Below the pieces are notes generated by a model. That model was not told the origin of the DNA, made no database searches, and saw nothing but the letters and a program-made list of their open reading frames with translations. A stretch of 64,000 nucleotides of DNA from contig NZ_MDVX01000001.1 of the NCBI RefSeq assembly GCF_001719615.1, positions 744,001-808,000 of the forward strand, given 5' to 3'. This document shows, piece by piece, positions 9,056 through 17,215 of the stretch. Source of the DNA: Neptunicoccus sediminis. Its GTDB lineage: Bacteria; Pseudomonadota; Alphaproteobacteria; Rhodobacterales; Rhodobacteraceae. The stretch's first letter is position 1, and every line of letters begins with the position of its first letter. The translations under genes were made by a program, and so were the position numbers.

Positions 9056-9634
9056 ATGGCAGAATATTCATCAGAGGCACGGCATCTGGACGGACGGTTG
9101 CTGGTGGCGATGCCGTCTATGGGCGACCCGCGGTTCGACCGTTCTGTGATCTATATCTGCGCCCATTCCGACAACGGGGCGATGGGGTTGATCGTGAACA
9201 AACCCGCAGCTGATCTGAAGTTCTCCGACCTGCTGGACCAGCTTGACATAAAGGCGGATCGCCCGATCGAAGGCATTGATGTGCATTACGGCGGGCCGGT
9301 GGAACATGGGCGCGGCTTTGTGCTGCATTCGCGGGATTACGGGTCGGAGGATTCGACGCTGACCGTGAATGAAGAGTTCGGGATGACCGCGACTCTCGAT
9401 ATTCTCGAAGACATCTCCCAAGGTTTCGGACCGCAAAGCTGCCTGCTGGCGCTGGGCTATGCGGGTTGGGGTCCGGGGCAGTTGGAAGGGGAAATCCGCG
9501 AGAACGGCTGGCTGATTTGCGATGCAGATAAATCGCTGGTGTTTTCCGCAGATCACGAAGGCAAATGGGCCGCAGCGATGAAACAGATCGGCATTGATCC
9601 ACGGGTTTTGTCGATGGAGGGGGGACGCGCCTGA
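9056..9634 (+). CDS. YqgE/AlgH family protein (DUF179)
   Basis: Protein of 192 residues matching the UPF0301/YqgE family: GRLLVAMPSMGDPRFDRSVIYICAHSDNGAMGLIVNKP near the N-terminus, GGPV..GRGFVLH in the middle and LGYAGWGPGQLEGEI.ENGWL toward the end. Function is not established, although AlgH was named for alginate regulation in Pseudomonas. The ATG at 9056 was chosen over an upstream one because conservation begins there and GGAGATG lies before it. Confidence 0.9.
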   Translation: MAEYSSEARHLDGRLLVAMPSMGDPRFDRSVIYICAHSDNGAMGLIVNKPAADLKFSDLLDQLDIKADRPIEGIDVHYGGPVEHGRGFVLHSRDYGSEDSTLTVNEEFGMTATLDILEDISQGFGPQSCLLALGYAGWGPGQLEGEIRENGWLICDADKSLVFSADHEGKWAAAMKQIGIDPRVLSMEGGRA

Positions 9635-9727
9635 GCCCTTCTGCCGTTGCGCGGCGCTGTTCCCGAGCGATTTGGATATTTTAAGAAAATGGAGCCGTTG
9701 CAGGGGCTTGGATACCCCCCAAAAGCA

Positions 9728-9753
9728 AAACCCCCGAACGGATCCGGGGGTTT
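9728..9753 (-). terminator. Rho-independent terminator of rpsU
   Basis: AAACCCCCG (9728-9736) pairs with CGGGGGTTT (9745-9753), and the minus strand continues with TTTTGCTTTT. It lies about 30 bases after the rpsU stop. Confidence 0.85.
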
Positions 9754-9781
9754 AGTGACTTTTCGGTCTGAAGCGTAGTGC

Positions 9782-9988
9782 TTAGAGCATGCCTTCGCGC
9801 TGAAGCTTTTTGCGCGCCAGCTTGCGTGCACGGCGAACTGCCTCGGCCTTTTCACGGGCTTTCTTAACGGAAGGTTTTTCGTAATGCTGCCGAAGCTTCA
9901 TCTCACGGAAAACGCCTTCGCGTTGCAGTTTTTTCTTCAGAGCGCGGAGCGCCTGATCAACGTTGTTGTCGCGTACCGATACCTGCAT
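9782..9988 (-). CDS. rpsU: 30S ribosomal protein S21
   Basis: Small basic protein of 68 residues, full length for S21: [25 protein letters not shown] at the start (read with two splits), then [23 protein letters not shown]. It binds the 30S subunit near the mRNA exit and aids initiation. The start is preceded by AAAGGTGG. The leader has a short inverted repeat (see separate entry) and a strong terminator follows, so the gene is a monocistron. It is divergent from the COQ9 gene. Confidence 0.97.
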   Translation of the reverse strand: MQVSVRDNNVDQALRALKKKLQREGVFREMKLRQHYEKPSVKKAREKAEAVRRARKLARKKLQREGML

Positions 9989-10001
9989 GTGGTGTCACCA
10001 C
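9989..10001 (-). promoter_or_regulatory. Inverted repeat covering the rpsU ribosome-binding site
   Basis: GTGGTGTCACCAC: six-base complementary arms directly upstream of the rpsU ATG. On the mRNA a GTGG-TGACA-CCAC hairpin would cover part of the AAAGGTGG Shine-Dalgarno. It might allow translational control, but the loop is tight and the case rests on sequence alone. Confidence 0.3.
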
Positions 10002-10352
10002 CTTTCTAGGTTTGAGTTTGCAGAAGTGCAGGAAGGCGCCTTATAGACGCGGATTCTTGATTTGTCCAGTGCGCAGCGCAGGTTTGCTATGCCCTGTCCC
10101 GCAAGTGCGCGATCTGTGTTGCCCGGTGGTGCTGCTATTGCCACCGATAACGGTTGAACGGGTGGGGCTGTGGTATTTCGCGCAGTATCAGGGGCGAAAT
10201 CTGGTTAAAGGTCGATTGGAAAAAATCTGAAAATCGAAATGGAATTTTAACCTGTCAGGCTCATTCTGGCAGAAATTGGCGAAACGCGGGCAAAAATGAC
10301 GCGCTGGCGATCCGGACTTTGCTTTCGGCGGCGCAAAGCCTATTTATAGGGT
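10002..10352. other. Intergenic region between rpsU and the COQ9 gene
   Basis: Divergent spacer of about 350 bases with no convincing gene; open frames here show no family features. At its right end TTGCTT (10319-10324) and TATTTATA (10341-10348) could form a promoter only four bases before the COQ9 ATG, which would give a nearly leaderless mRNA. Confidence 0.4.
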
Positions 10353-11066
10353 ATGACCCAGACACACAAAACCGAAGCCGACCATATTCAGGACACCCGC
10401 GCCGCATTGCTGGAGGCTGCCATCCCCCATGTGGTGTTTGACGGTTGGTCCGATGCCACCTTTGCCGCCGCCGTTGACGAAAGCGGTGTGGATGCGGGGC
10501 TTGCAACACAGGCCTGCCCGCGCAAGGGGCTTGATCTTGCGGTGGCCTATCACCGGCAGGGGGACCGCGAAATGGTTGCTGCGATAGAGACAGCGGACCT
10601 GCAATCCATGCGCTATTCGGAGCGGGTCGCCTTTGCCTTGCGCACCCGCCTGAAGGCGGCCGACCGAGAGCTGGTGCGCCGTGGATCAACCCTATTTGCA
10701 TTGCCTCATCACGCCGCTGAAGGGGCGGGCTTGATCTGGGAAACCTCCGACGCGGTTTGGGATGCGCTGGGCGATACTTCTCGGGATGTGAACTGGTACA
10801 GCAAAAGGGCGATGCTGGCTGCGGTGTATTCCAGCGCGGTATTGTTCTGGTTGGGCGATACCTCGGAGGAGTCTGCGGAAACATGGGCTTTCATCGACCG
10901 GCGTATTGAGGATGTGATGAAGATTGAGACCACCAAAGCCAAACTGCGGGACAATCCGCTGTCCAAAGCCTTTATGGCCGGACCGGGGCGGTTGCTCGAT
11001 CTGATCAAGGCGCCGGATACGGCAGCGCAGGATGATCTGCCGGGGTACGTTGCGCCCAAGTCCTGA
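10353..11066 (+). CDS. COQ9 family ubiquinone biosynthesis accessory protein
   Basis: Protein of 237 residues of the COQ9 family. The N-terminus is TetR-like (RAALLEAAIPHVVFDGWSDATFAAAVDESG), followed by the lipid-binding helical region (MRYSERVAFALRTRLKA, and W.ALGDTSRDVNWYSKRAMLAAVYSS), the latter being the family signature. In mitochondria COQ9 binds lipid and presents intermediates to COQ7; in alphaproteobacteria its role is inferred to be similar. There is no Shine-Dalgarno before the ATG, and a TATTTATA box ends four bases upstream. Confidence 0.88.
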   Translation: MTQTHKTEADHIQDTRAALLEAAIPHVVFDGWSDATFAAAVDESGVDAGLATQACPRKGLDLAVAYHRQGDREMVAAIETADLQSMRYSERVAFALRTRLKAADRELVRRGSTLFALPHHAAEGAGLIWETSDAVWDALGDTSRDVNWYSKRAMLAAVYSSAVLFWLGDTSEESAETWAFIDRRIEDVMKIETTKAKLRDNPLSKAFMAGPGRLLDLIKAPDTAAQDDLPGYVAPKS

Positions 11067-11175
11067 CCTGCGCCGCTGCGTCGGGCGGGCCTTGCGCCAT
11101 TTGCCGCTTGCATCCGCGAACCGATTGCACTTCGTTGCGGGCATATGAAAGACGTTCCCAAAAACAGGAAACCCG

Positions 11176-12051
11176 ATGGCACTTGGCAAACGACAGCTGA
11201 CCTATTTTAACGGAGACTGGCACGAAGGACACACGCCGGTGGTCGGTGCGGCCGATCACGGAGCCTGGCAGGGTACGATGGTTTTCGACGGTGCGCGGTT
11301 CTTTGACGGCGTCACCCCTGATCTGGACCATCACGCCGCCCGTGTGGTGAAATCGGCCGAAGCGATGGGCATGGATGCGCCTGTGGACGGCGATACGATT
11401 GCAGGGTTGATCCGCGACGGTATTGCTCGAATGGATACCAAAGAGGCGCTGTATCTGCGTCCGATGATGTGGAGCCGCGAGGCGTCGCCGGCATTGCTGG
11501 ATGCCGATCCTGCAAGCACCGCCTTTGCCATCTGCCTTGAGACCCTGCCGATGCCCGAACCCGGCGATATGCCGATCACGGTCAGCCCCTTCCGCCGGCC
11601 CCGTCAGGATACCGCTTTGACCGAGGCCAAGGCGGCCTGTCTCTATCCCAATAACGCGCGCATCCTGACCGAAGCCCGCAAACGGGGCTTTCGCAACGCG
11701 CTCTCGCTTGATCTGGACGATCATGTGGCGGAAACCGCATCGACCAACGTATTTATGCTGCGCGACGGCGTGGTGCTGACTCCCCGTCACAACGGAACTT
11801 TCCTGAACGGCATCACGCGGCGCCGTGTGATCGCGCTGTTGCGGGCAGAAGGCTACGATGTGCGCGAAGTCTCGCTGGAGGTGGAGGACTTTCGGGAGGC
11901 AGACGAGATTTTCCTGACGGGCAATGCCTCTAAGGTGATGCCGGTCACACGGCTGGACACGCGGGAATTGACCGCCTCCCCCGTCGCACAGCGTGCCCGT
12001 GAACTCTATTGGGATTTTGCCCACTCAAACTATGAAAGTATGCCCCTATGA
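11176..12051 (+). CDS. Branched-chain amino acid aminotransferase-like (class IV PLP enzyme)
   Basis: Class IV PLP-dependent aminotransferase of 291 residues. The N-terminal GKRQLTYFNGDWHEGHTP and YLRPMMW (substrate-side Arg) match BCAT/D-alanine aminotransferase homologues. The PLP Lys is K168 region (AKAACLYPNNARILTEA), followed by LDLDDHVAETASTNVFMLRDGVVLTP with the ETAS/N motif and FLNGITRR. It is annotated as BCAT in many Rhodobacterales but a role in D-amino acids or aminodeoxychorismate is possible. The stop overlaps the next gene by ATGA. Confidence 0.82.
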   Translation: MALGKRQLTYFNGDWHEGHTPVVGAADHGAWQGTMVFDGARFFDGVTPDLDHHAARVVKSAEAMGMDAPVDGDTIAGLIRDGIARMDTKEALYLRPMMWSREASPALLDADPASTAFAICLETLPMPEPGDMPITVSPFRRPRQDTALTEAKAACLYPNNARILTEARKRGFRNALSLDLDDHVAETASTNVFMLRDGVVLTPRHNGTFLNGITRRRVIALLRAEGYDVREVSLEVEDFREADEIFLTGNASKVMPVTRLDTRELTASPVAQRARELYWDFAHSNYESMPL

Positions 12052-13034
12052 CCCAGATGAACGTTGTTGAAATCACGCAAGCCGGTGCGCCGGAGGTTCT
12101 GAAACCGGCTACCCGCGAGGTGCCGTCGCCGCGCCATGGCGAGATCCTGATCCAAGTGGCCGCTGCTGGTGTGAACCGTCCGGATGCGCTGCAACGGGCT
12201 GGCAAATATGCGCCGCCTCCCGGCGCTTCCGATCTGCCAGGGCTGGAATGTTCCGGCACGGTTGCCGCAATCGGGGAAGGTGTCACGCGCTGGGCCGTGG
12301 GCGACAGCGTTTGCGCCCTGCTGCCCGGTGGTGGTTATGCAGAATATGTCACCACCCCTGCCGACCATGCGCTGCCGGTTCCAGCCGGACTGGACATGGT
12401 GCAGGCAGCGGCCCTGTGTGAGACCTATTTCACCGTTTACTCCAACGTTTTCATGCGCGGCGGATTGAAAGCGGGCGAGGTGTTTCTGGTCCACGGCGGT
12501 TCCAGCGGTATTGGCACGACCGCAATCCAGCTTGCTGTGAAAGCAGGCGCGCGGGTGTTTGCCACGGCCGGTTCTGCAGAGAAATGCGCAAAATGCGTGG
12601 AACTCGGCGCGGAGCGGACGATCAACTACAAGGAAGAAGATTTCGTCGAGGTGATGAAAGAGGCGACCGATGGCGCTGGCATCGACCTGATCCTTGATAT
12701 GGTGGGCGGCAGCTATATTCCGCGCAACATCAAAGCCTTGGCACTTGACGGGCGGCTGGTGCAGATCGCATTTCTGGAAGCCCCCGTGGCCGAGTTGAAC
12801 TTTGCGCAAGTGATGGTGAAGCGGCTGACGATCACCGGCTCTACCCTGCGTCCGCAAAACGATGGGGCAAAGGCGGAAATCGCGCGGGCGTTGGAAGAGA
12901 ACATCTGGCCGATGCTGGCAGACGGGTCTATCGCGCCGGTGATGGACAGCACCTATTCGCTGGCCGAAGCCGCTGCCGCCCATGCGCGGATGGAAGGCTC
13001 CACCCATATCGGCAAGATCGTTCTAACGGTCTGA
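12048..13034 (+). CDS. NAD(P)H quinone oxidoreductase (zinc-free MDR/PIG3 type)
   Basis: Medium-chain reductase of 328 residues. GroES-like N-half (ILIQVAAAGVNRPDALQRAGKYAPPPGASDLPGLECSGTVAAIGEGV) leads into a Rossmann domain (VHGGSSGIGTTAIQLAVKAGARVFATAGS). No catalytic zinc ligands are evident, typical of QOR/PIG3 reductases that reduce quinones with NADPH. It is translationally coupled to the aminotransferase by ATGA, and a strong terminator follows 31 bases after the stop. Confidence 0.88.
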   Translation: MTQMNVVEITQAGAPEVLKPATREVPSPRHGEILIQVAAAGVNRPDALQRAGKYAPPPGASDLPGLECSGTVAAIGEGVTRWAVGDSVCALLPGGGYAEYVTTPADHALPVPAGLDMVQAAALCETYFTVYSNVFMRGGLKAGEVFLVHGGSSGIGTTAIQLAVKAGARVFATAGSAEKCAKCVELGAERTINYKEEDFVEVMKEATDGAGIDLILDMVGGSYIPRNIKALALDGRLVQIAFLEAPVAELNFAQVMVKRLTITGSTLRPQNDGAKAEIARALEENIWPMLADGSIAPVMDSTYSLAEAAAAHARMEGSTHIGKIVLTV

Positions 13035-13064
13035 GGTCTGAAAGCCTGAAAGCCTGAAAGTGGC

Positions 13065-13093
13065 AAAAGCCGGAGGGAGTGCCTCCGGCTTTT
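13065..13093 (+). terminator. Rho-independent terminator after the quinone oxidoreductase gene
   Basis: AAAAGCCGGAGG (13065-13076) and CCTCCGGCTTTT (13082-13093) form a 12-base stem with loop GAGTG, followed by GTGTTTG. Just before it, CTGAAAGC is repeated in tandem (13038-13060). With A/T-runs at both sides it may serve both strands, since the next gene converges. Confidence 0.85.
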
Positions 13094-13123
13094 GTGTTTG
13101 TGTCAACGGGGGATACGCCGGCC

Positions 13124-13810
13124 CTAGCGGGCGACCAACTGGATATGCGCGGGGGTGATCCCCTGAACACCGGCAAGTTTCGCGACGATCACATCGTTAA
13201 TCGCAATATCCGCGTTTTGCCCGTCTTTTGAAGGGATCACCGAAAGCACCGCTGGAAGTGCCGCGCCGGTTTCCGGGTCGGTCATGGCGTCATATTCAAT
13301 CCGAAGCTGGTCTTCTGCCGGATCAAAACCGGCAATTTCGATGGTTTCAGGGTCGGACAGGGCAGGGGAAAAGGGGTCTGTGTCTTCTACCTGATCCGCA
13401 GCGCCAAGCATCAGGATGTCTGCGGTGGATGTGTCAGAGACGGGCACGGTGTCACTGGACCCCCAAAGCATGTCATCGCCGCTGTTGCCATAAAACACGT
13501 CTTCTTCCAGCTTGGGATCTGCGGTTGAAAGCGCGGCGGTTTGCGTGGCCGAAGCCTCTGCAGCCGCATCTGTTTCAAACGTGTGTTCGGCCTGCGTGTC
13601 GATGATTTGCGGCGCCGCCGGAGTTGTATAATGGGGCTGGCTGTCCTGTGAGAAATCGCGCGGCAAAACCGCTCCGCTGTCTTGGGTCTTGGGGAAGGTA
13701 ACTGCCGCCGGTGCCTCGGGTGCGTCCTCTGACCCGATCAGAAACGATGCGCCCATCAGGACCACAAACATCAATGCGTTTGCTACGTGTGCCAAAATAA
13801 ATGCCAGCAT
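13124..13810 (-). CDS. Membrane-anchored protein with RTX-like calcium motif
   Basis: Unrecognised protein of 228 residues. It begins with a hydrophobic segment (LAFILAHVANALMFVVLMGASFLI, about residues 2-25, split by one Asn), then a disordered Pro/Ala/Thr/Asp-rich stretch to about 100. One RTX-type nonapeptide follows (YGNSGDDMLWG near residue 107). The last 75 residues (IEIAGFDPAEDQLRIEYD ... LAGVQGITPAHIQLV) resemble the C-terminal domain found after calcium-binding repeats in roseobacter type I secreted proteins. Here a single repeat and an N-terminal anchor suggest a reduced or exported relative. Overall composition is acidic. Function unknown. Confidence 0.7.
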   Translation of the reverse strand: MLAFILAHVANALMFVVLMGASFLIGSEDAPEAPAAVTFPKTQDSGAVLPRDFSQDSQPHYTTPAAPQIIDTQAEHTFETDAAAEASATQTAALSTADPKLEEDVFYGNSGDDMLWGSSDTVPVSDTSTADILMLGAADQVEDTDPFSPALSDPETIEIAGFDPAEDQLRIEYDAMTDPETGAALPAVLSVIPSKDGQNADIAINDVIVAKLAGVQGITPAHIQLVAR

Positions 13811-13928
13811 GTCATCACCATTTCTGCATGAGTGCGTTTAAGCGTATTCATGGTAAATTATTGGTGAATGTAGGCAGCTTTGCGGCCCGTTCGTGAAGCT
13901 AGTTTGATGATTTGGTGACTGACCTGCC

Positions 13929-14573
13929 TTATCTGATCGGGTTCAGAACCGCCTTGCGCGCGGTGCAATCGCGCAGGGCATCCACACCGCAGCGGCGGGG
14001 GGTCAGGTCCCGTGTCAGACAGATGCGCACCTCCTGTATGTGGTTGCTTTTACAGGTCACGGTGATCTGTTCGGCCTGCAAGTCGGGGTTGGCGTCAAGG
14101 AAAGCATCTTCAATCACGCGGGCGGGCAGAGTGATCGTCCTGTCGAGTTTTCGCAGCACCTCGGGGCGGTTCACACGGGCATAAGCTTCTCTGGATAAAG
14201 CATAATAATCATCAGCACTTAGTCCCGAACAGGTGCCGTGTTTCTTCCACTGGTGCCACGCCAGCCCGCCGGTGCCCATGATGTCGGCCATAGCTGCGGT
14301 CATGGCACGGCTGGGGGCGCGTGTGTTGGCGCTGCAATAGGACGGCCAGCCGCGCTCTTGCTGGGGCCAGAGCCCGTGCAACACCCAGCCGTGATCCTTT
14401 TGCGGTGCGCATTGTGGCGAATTGCGGGCATCCCCCTCTAAAGCGCACCAGTTCGGGGACCATGACAGGGCCATGACATAGTAATCAAAGGTGCCGGGAC
14501 GGGAACCTTGGGCGCGGGCCGGCGTCGCTGTGGCAGCGGCAATCACGAGAAGGGACAGGAGAATACGGATCAT
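13929..14573 (-). CDS. Ribonuclease T2 family protein, secreted
   Basis: Secreted RNase of 214 residues with an N-terminal signal peptide (ends near ATPARA). Both conserved active-site segments are present: CAS I in WVLHGLWPQ (about residue 65) and CAS II in HQWKKHGTCSG (about residue 105), each with a catalytic His. Cysteines around them would form disulfides. Activity would be endonucleolytic cleavage of RNA in the periplasm or outside the cell, for phosphorus or nitrogen scavenging. About 118 bases of spacer separate it from the RTX-like gene. Confidence 0.9.
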   Translation of the reverse strand: MIRILLSLLVIAAATATPARAQGSRPGTFDYYVMALSWSPNWCALEGDARNSPQCAPQKDHGWVLHGLWPQQERGWPSYCSANTRAPSRAMTAAMADIMGTGGLAWHQWKKHGTCSGLSADDYYALSREAYARVNRPEVLRKLDRTITLPARVIEDAFLDANPDLQAEQITVTCKSNHIQEVRICLTRDLTPRRCGVDALRDCTARKAVLNPIR

Positions 14574-14705
14574 TTGGCCTTTTCCTTTGTGCTATCCTTG
14601 TCTATATAGGCTGGGAATTCCCCACCTGAAACGGCAATTCGCGACGGTCCCGACCCGAGCAACCGATTTCTCGGCGCGGGAGAGGTTTATTTGGAGGAAA
14701 GAGAT

Positions 14706-15461
14706 ATGGCGCTTCCGATTATGGCTAAGGCCACCGCTGTCTGGCTGGTGGACAACACTACGTTGAGCTTCAAACAGATCGCGGATTTCTGCGGGCTGCA
14801 CGAACTTGAGGTGAACGGCATTGCCGACGGGGAAGTGGCCCAGGGCATCAAAGGGTTTGACCCGATTGCCAACAACCAGTTGACCCAGGCAGAAATTGAC
14901 ATGGCGGAAAACAATCCCCGCCACAAATTGAAGCTAAAACATAACCCAGCCGCCGATGGTGAGGAAAAACGCCGTGGTCCGCGCTATACGCCGCTGTCCA
15001 AGCGTCAGGACCGTCCTGCTGCGATCCTGTGGCTGGTGAAGTTTCACCCCGAACTGTCCGACGGGCAGATCTCCAAACTGGTTGGCACAACCAAGCCGAC
15101 TATTCAGGCGCTGCGGGACCGCACACACTGGAACATCGCGAATATCTCACCGATTGATCCGGTTGCTCTGGGCCTGTGTAAACAGGGTGAACTGGATAAA
15201 GCTGTGGCAAAAGCAGCTGCCAAAGCCGCCAAAGACGGCACCGCGATTTCTGATGAGGAACGCCTGAAGCTGGTCTCTACCGAACAGTCCCTGCAAATGG
15301 AGGACGAACCGCGCCTGCCGTCCAATATGTCCGGTCTGGAAACCTTCACCCTGTCCAGCTCCGACGAAGACGAGAAAAAAGACGAGCCGGTTGTGGATGC
15401 AGACAGCCTGTTCAACCTGCCCAAAGGCGGCGGTGAGGACGAAGACGAAGACGACGCGTAA
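14706..15461 (+). CDS. trcR: DUF1013 cell-cycle transcriptional regulator (TrcR-like)
   Basis: Protein of 251 residues of the alphaproteobacterial DUF1013 family, to which Caulobacter TrcR belongs. The N-terminus (LPIMAKATAVWLVDNTTLSFKQIADFCGLHELEVNGIADG) has a helix-turn-helix look, and a second helical domain follows (RPAAILWLVKFHPELSDGQISKLVGTTKPTIQALRDR). The C-terminus is very acidic and ends in a run of Glu/Asp. The ATG at 14706 follows TTGGAGGAAAG directly. Involvement in cell-cycle transcription is known for the family; targets here are unknown. A terminator follows. Confidence 0.85.
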   Translation: MALPIMAKATAVWLVDNTTLSFKQIADFCGLHELEVNGIADGEVAQGIKGFDPIANNQLTQAEIDMAENNPRHKLKLKHNPAADGEEKRRGPRYTPLSKRQDRPAAILWLVKFHPELSDGQISKLVGTTKPTIQALRDRTHWNIANISPIDPVALGLCKQGELDKAVAKAAAKAAKDGTAISDEERLKLVSTEQSLQMEDEPRLPSNMSGLETFTLSSSDEDEKKDEPVVDADSLFNLPKGGGEDEDEDDA

Positions 15462-15486
15462 ATGCGCAGCTCGTACTGATCAAATT

Positions 15487-15511
15487 AACCCGGCCCTGCG
15501 CCGGGTTTTTT
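15487..15511 (+). terminator. Rho-independent terminator after trcR-like gene
   Basis: AACCCGG (15487-15493) pairs with CCGGGTT (15501-15507) around a CCCTGCG loop, followed by TTTTTTG. It lies 25 bases after the stop. Confidence 0.85.
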
Positions 15512-15644
15512 GTGTCCGCCCGTGACTTGACGGGTTGCAACCTGAAGTGTGCATTTTTGCTCTGGTCTTACAGGTTGACGCGGCGTAGCTTGCCGTCAAC
15601 CCGCATGTTGCGCGGGCGTTTTCATCAGCCGGAGGAGGGTGCCC

Positions 15645-16607
15645 GTGGAACCTGCACAGCGCGGTGTCGCGTTTGGAATTTCTTGCGCATTGGGCGCGGC
15701 GATTTTCTTTTCTCTGAACGATCTGTCGATTAAATTCCTGAGCGGCGGCTATCCGTTGCACCAGATCGTGTTCCTGCGCGCTGTGGTGGCACTGGCGATA
15801 ACTGTTATTTTCATCGTGCCGCTGGACGGGGGCTGGTCCGCGCTGCGTGCGAAACGACCGTGGGTTCATGTGGTGCGCGGACTTTGTGTGGTGGTGGCGA
15901 ACTCGGCGTTTTTTGCGGGGATCGCGGCCATGCCGCTGGCGGATGCCTCTGCGATCTTCTTTGTGGCGCCCCTGTTTATTACCGGCCTCTCGGCCCTCGT
16001 TCTCAAAGAGCCTGTGGGTCTGCGACGCTGGCTTGCGGTCGGGGTGGGGCTGGCTGGCGTTATTCTGGTGGTCAAACCAACCGGCGCGAGCTTTACCATC
16101 GTGGCGTTGCTGCCGGTTCTGGCCGCCGCCGCCTATGCGGGGTTGCAGGTGCTGACCCGTTACACCGGCATGTCAGAGCGGGCCTCGACCATGTCGGTCT
16201 ATATCCAGATTACCTTTTTGATCGTGTCCGGCGGGCTTGCTGTAGGGCTTGGGGACGGGCGGTTTGCCGGAAGTGACAATGATGCGCTGGAGTTTTTTCT
16301 GCGGGCGTGGCAGTGGCCGGACCTGAAGGACGGTCTGATCATGCTGGCACTGGGGGGAATCAGCGCCTGTGCAGGCTATCTGATCGCGCTGGCCTATCGC
16401 GGGACCAACGCGGCGATTGTCGCGCCGTTTGAATATTCGGCGCTGTTGCTGGCGGTGTTCTGGGGTATCATGATCTGGCAGGAATGGCCAACCGGTACCA
16501 CTTGGGTGGGGATCGTCCTGATTGCGGGATCGGGTGTGTATGTGGCTGTACGCGAGGGACGTGTAGGCAGCAAACCCTCGGCCAAACGGGTTGCGGGCCG
16601 CAGATAG
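15645..16607 (+). CDS. EamA/DMT-family transporter
   Basis: Ten-helix drug/metabolite transporter of 320 residues with the two EamA repeats: SCALGAAIFFSLNDLSIKFLS and VVANSAFFAGIAAMPLADASAIFFVAPLFITGLSALVLKEP in the first half (shown split), FEYSALLLAVFWGIMIWQEWP in the second. Likely exports a small metabolite; the substrate is unknown. The start is GTG at 15645, five bases after a GGAGGAGGG; an upstream in-frame GTG overlaps that site and is less likely. Confidence 0.85.
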   Translation: MEPAQRGVAFGISCALGAAIFFSLNDLSIKFLSGGYPLHQIVFLRAVVALAITVIFIVPLDGGWSALRAKRPWVHVVRGLCVVVANSAFFAGIAAMPLADASAIFFVAPLFITGLSALVLKEPVGLRRWLAVGVGLAGVILVVKPTGASFTIVALLPVLAAAAYAGLQVLTRYTGMSERASTMSVYIQITFLIVSGGLAVGLGDGRFAGSDNDALEFFLRAWQWPDLKDGLIMLALGGISACAGYLIALAYRGTNAAIVAPFEYSALLLAVFWGIMIWQEWPTGTTWVGIVLIAGSGVYVAVREGRVGSKPSAKRVAGRR

Positions 16608-16649
16608 CCCTGCGACAGCCCTGGGCCGTCGCAGGTGCCGGGGGAACCG

Positions 16650-17066
16650 CTATTTGGCAGTGATGACCGACATGACCAGTTTGTCATCTACCTTGACGGG
16701 GCCGTCCTCTTTGGCACCGAGGGTATATTCAAACACACCGGCTTTCATGCCGCCGTCTTCGGCGTGCAACATCAGCATCAGCTTGTCACCGCTGTTGACC
16801 GGCTCTGTCAGGATGGCGCTTACATCCATGTTTTCGCCTTCTTTCAGCGGTGCATGGCCCACCACGGGGCCGGGCTTGCCGCTGTCATCGGTGCGGTGCA
16901 CCACCAGCCAGCCATTGGCGCCAGCGACGATTTTTTCTGCTGTGACAGTGCCGCCGGATACATCTTGATCGGATCCGGCCACCATCAGACCTCCGTGGGC
17001 TTCTGCAAAAGCTGCGCCGGACAGCAGAGTTGCCCCGAATGCCAGTGAGATAATATTACGTTTCAT
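16650..17066 (-). CDS. Secreted DUF7282-like protein
   Basis: Exported protein of 138 residues with a clear signal peptide (MKRNIISLAFGATLLSGAAFA). The mature part is one beta-rich domain: GGTVTAEKIVAGANGWLVVH, GPVVGHAPLKEGEN and a C-terminal VKVDDKLVMSVITAK. The pattern resembles DUF7282 periplasmic domains of unknown function. The upstream minus-strand sequence has AAGGAGGTTT before the ATG, a strong ribosome-binding site that predicts abundant expression. Confidence 0.7.
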   Translation of the reverse strand: MKRNIISLAFGATLLSGAAFAEAHGGLMVAGSDQDVSGGTVTAEKIVAGANGWLVVHRTDDSGKPGPVVGHAPLKEGENMDVSAILTEPVNSGDKLMLMLHAEDGGMKAGVFEYTLGAKEDGPVKVDDKLVMSVITAK

Positions 17067-17215
17067 GCGTAAACCTCCTTGTTTGGCCGCAAATGTTTCG
17101 CGGCTCTGTAAGGGGTACGGCGGTCCGGTCGATGTGGATCAAAAAGAATTCGACGTAGGGTGAATTTAATTGCGGGTTGGCATGGGGTGCGCGTGAAGCA
17201 AAGGGTGTGCGCTGC

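Noticed and set aside
10012-10230. Small plus-strand frame after rpsU
   Set aside because: No ribosome-binding site, odd Cys/Pro-rich composition and no resemblance to a known family.
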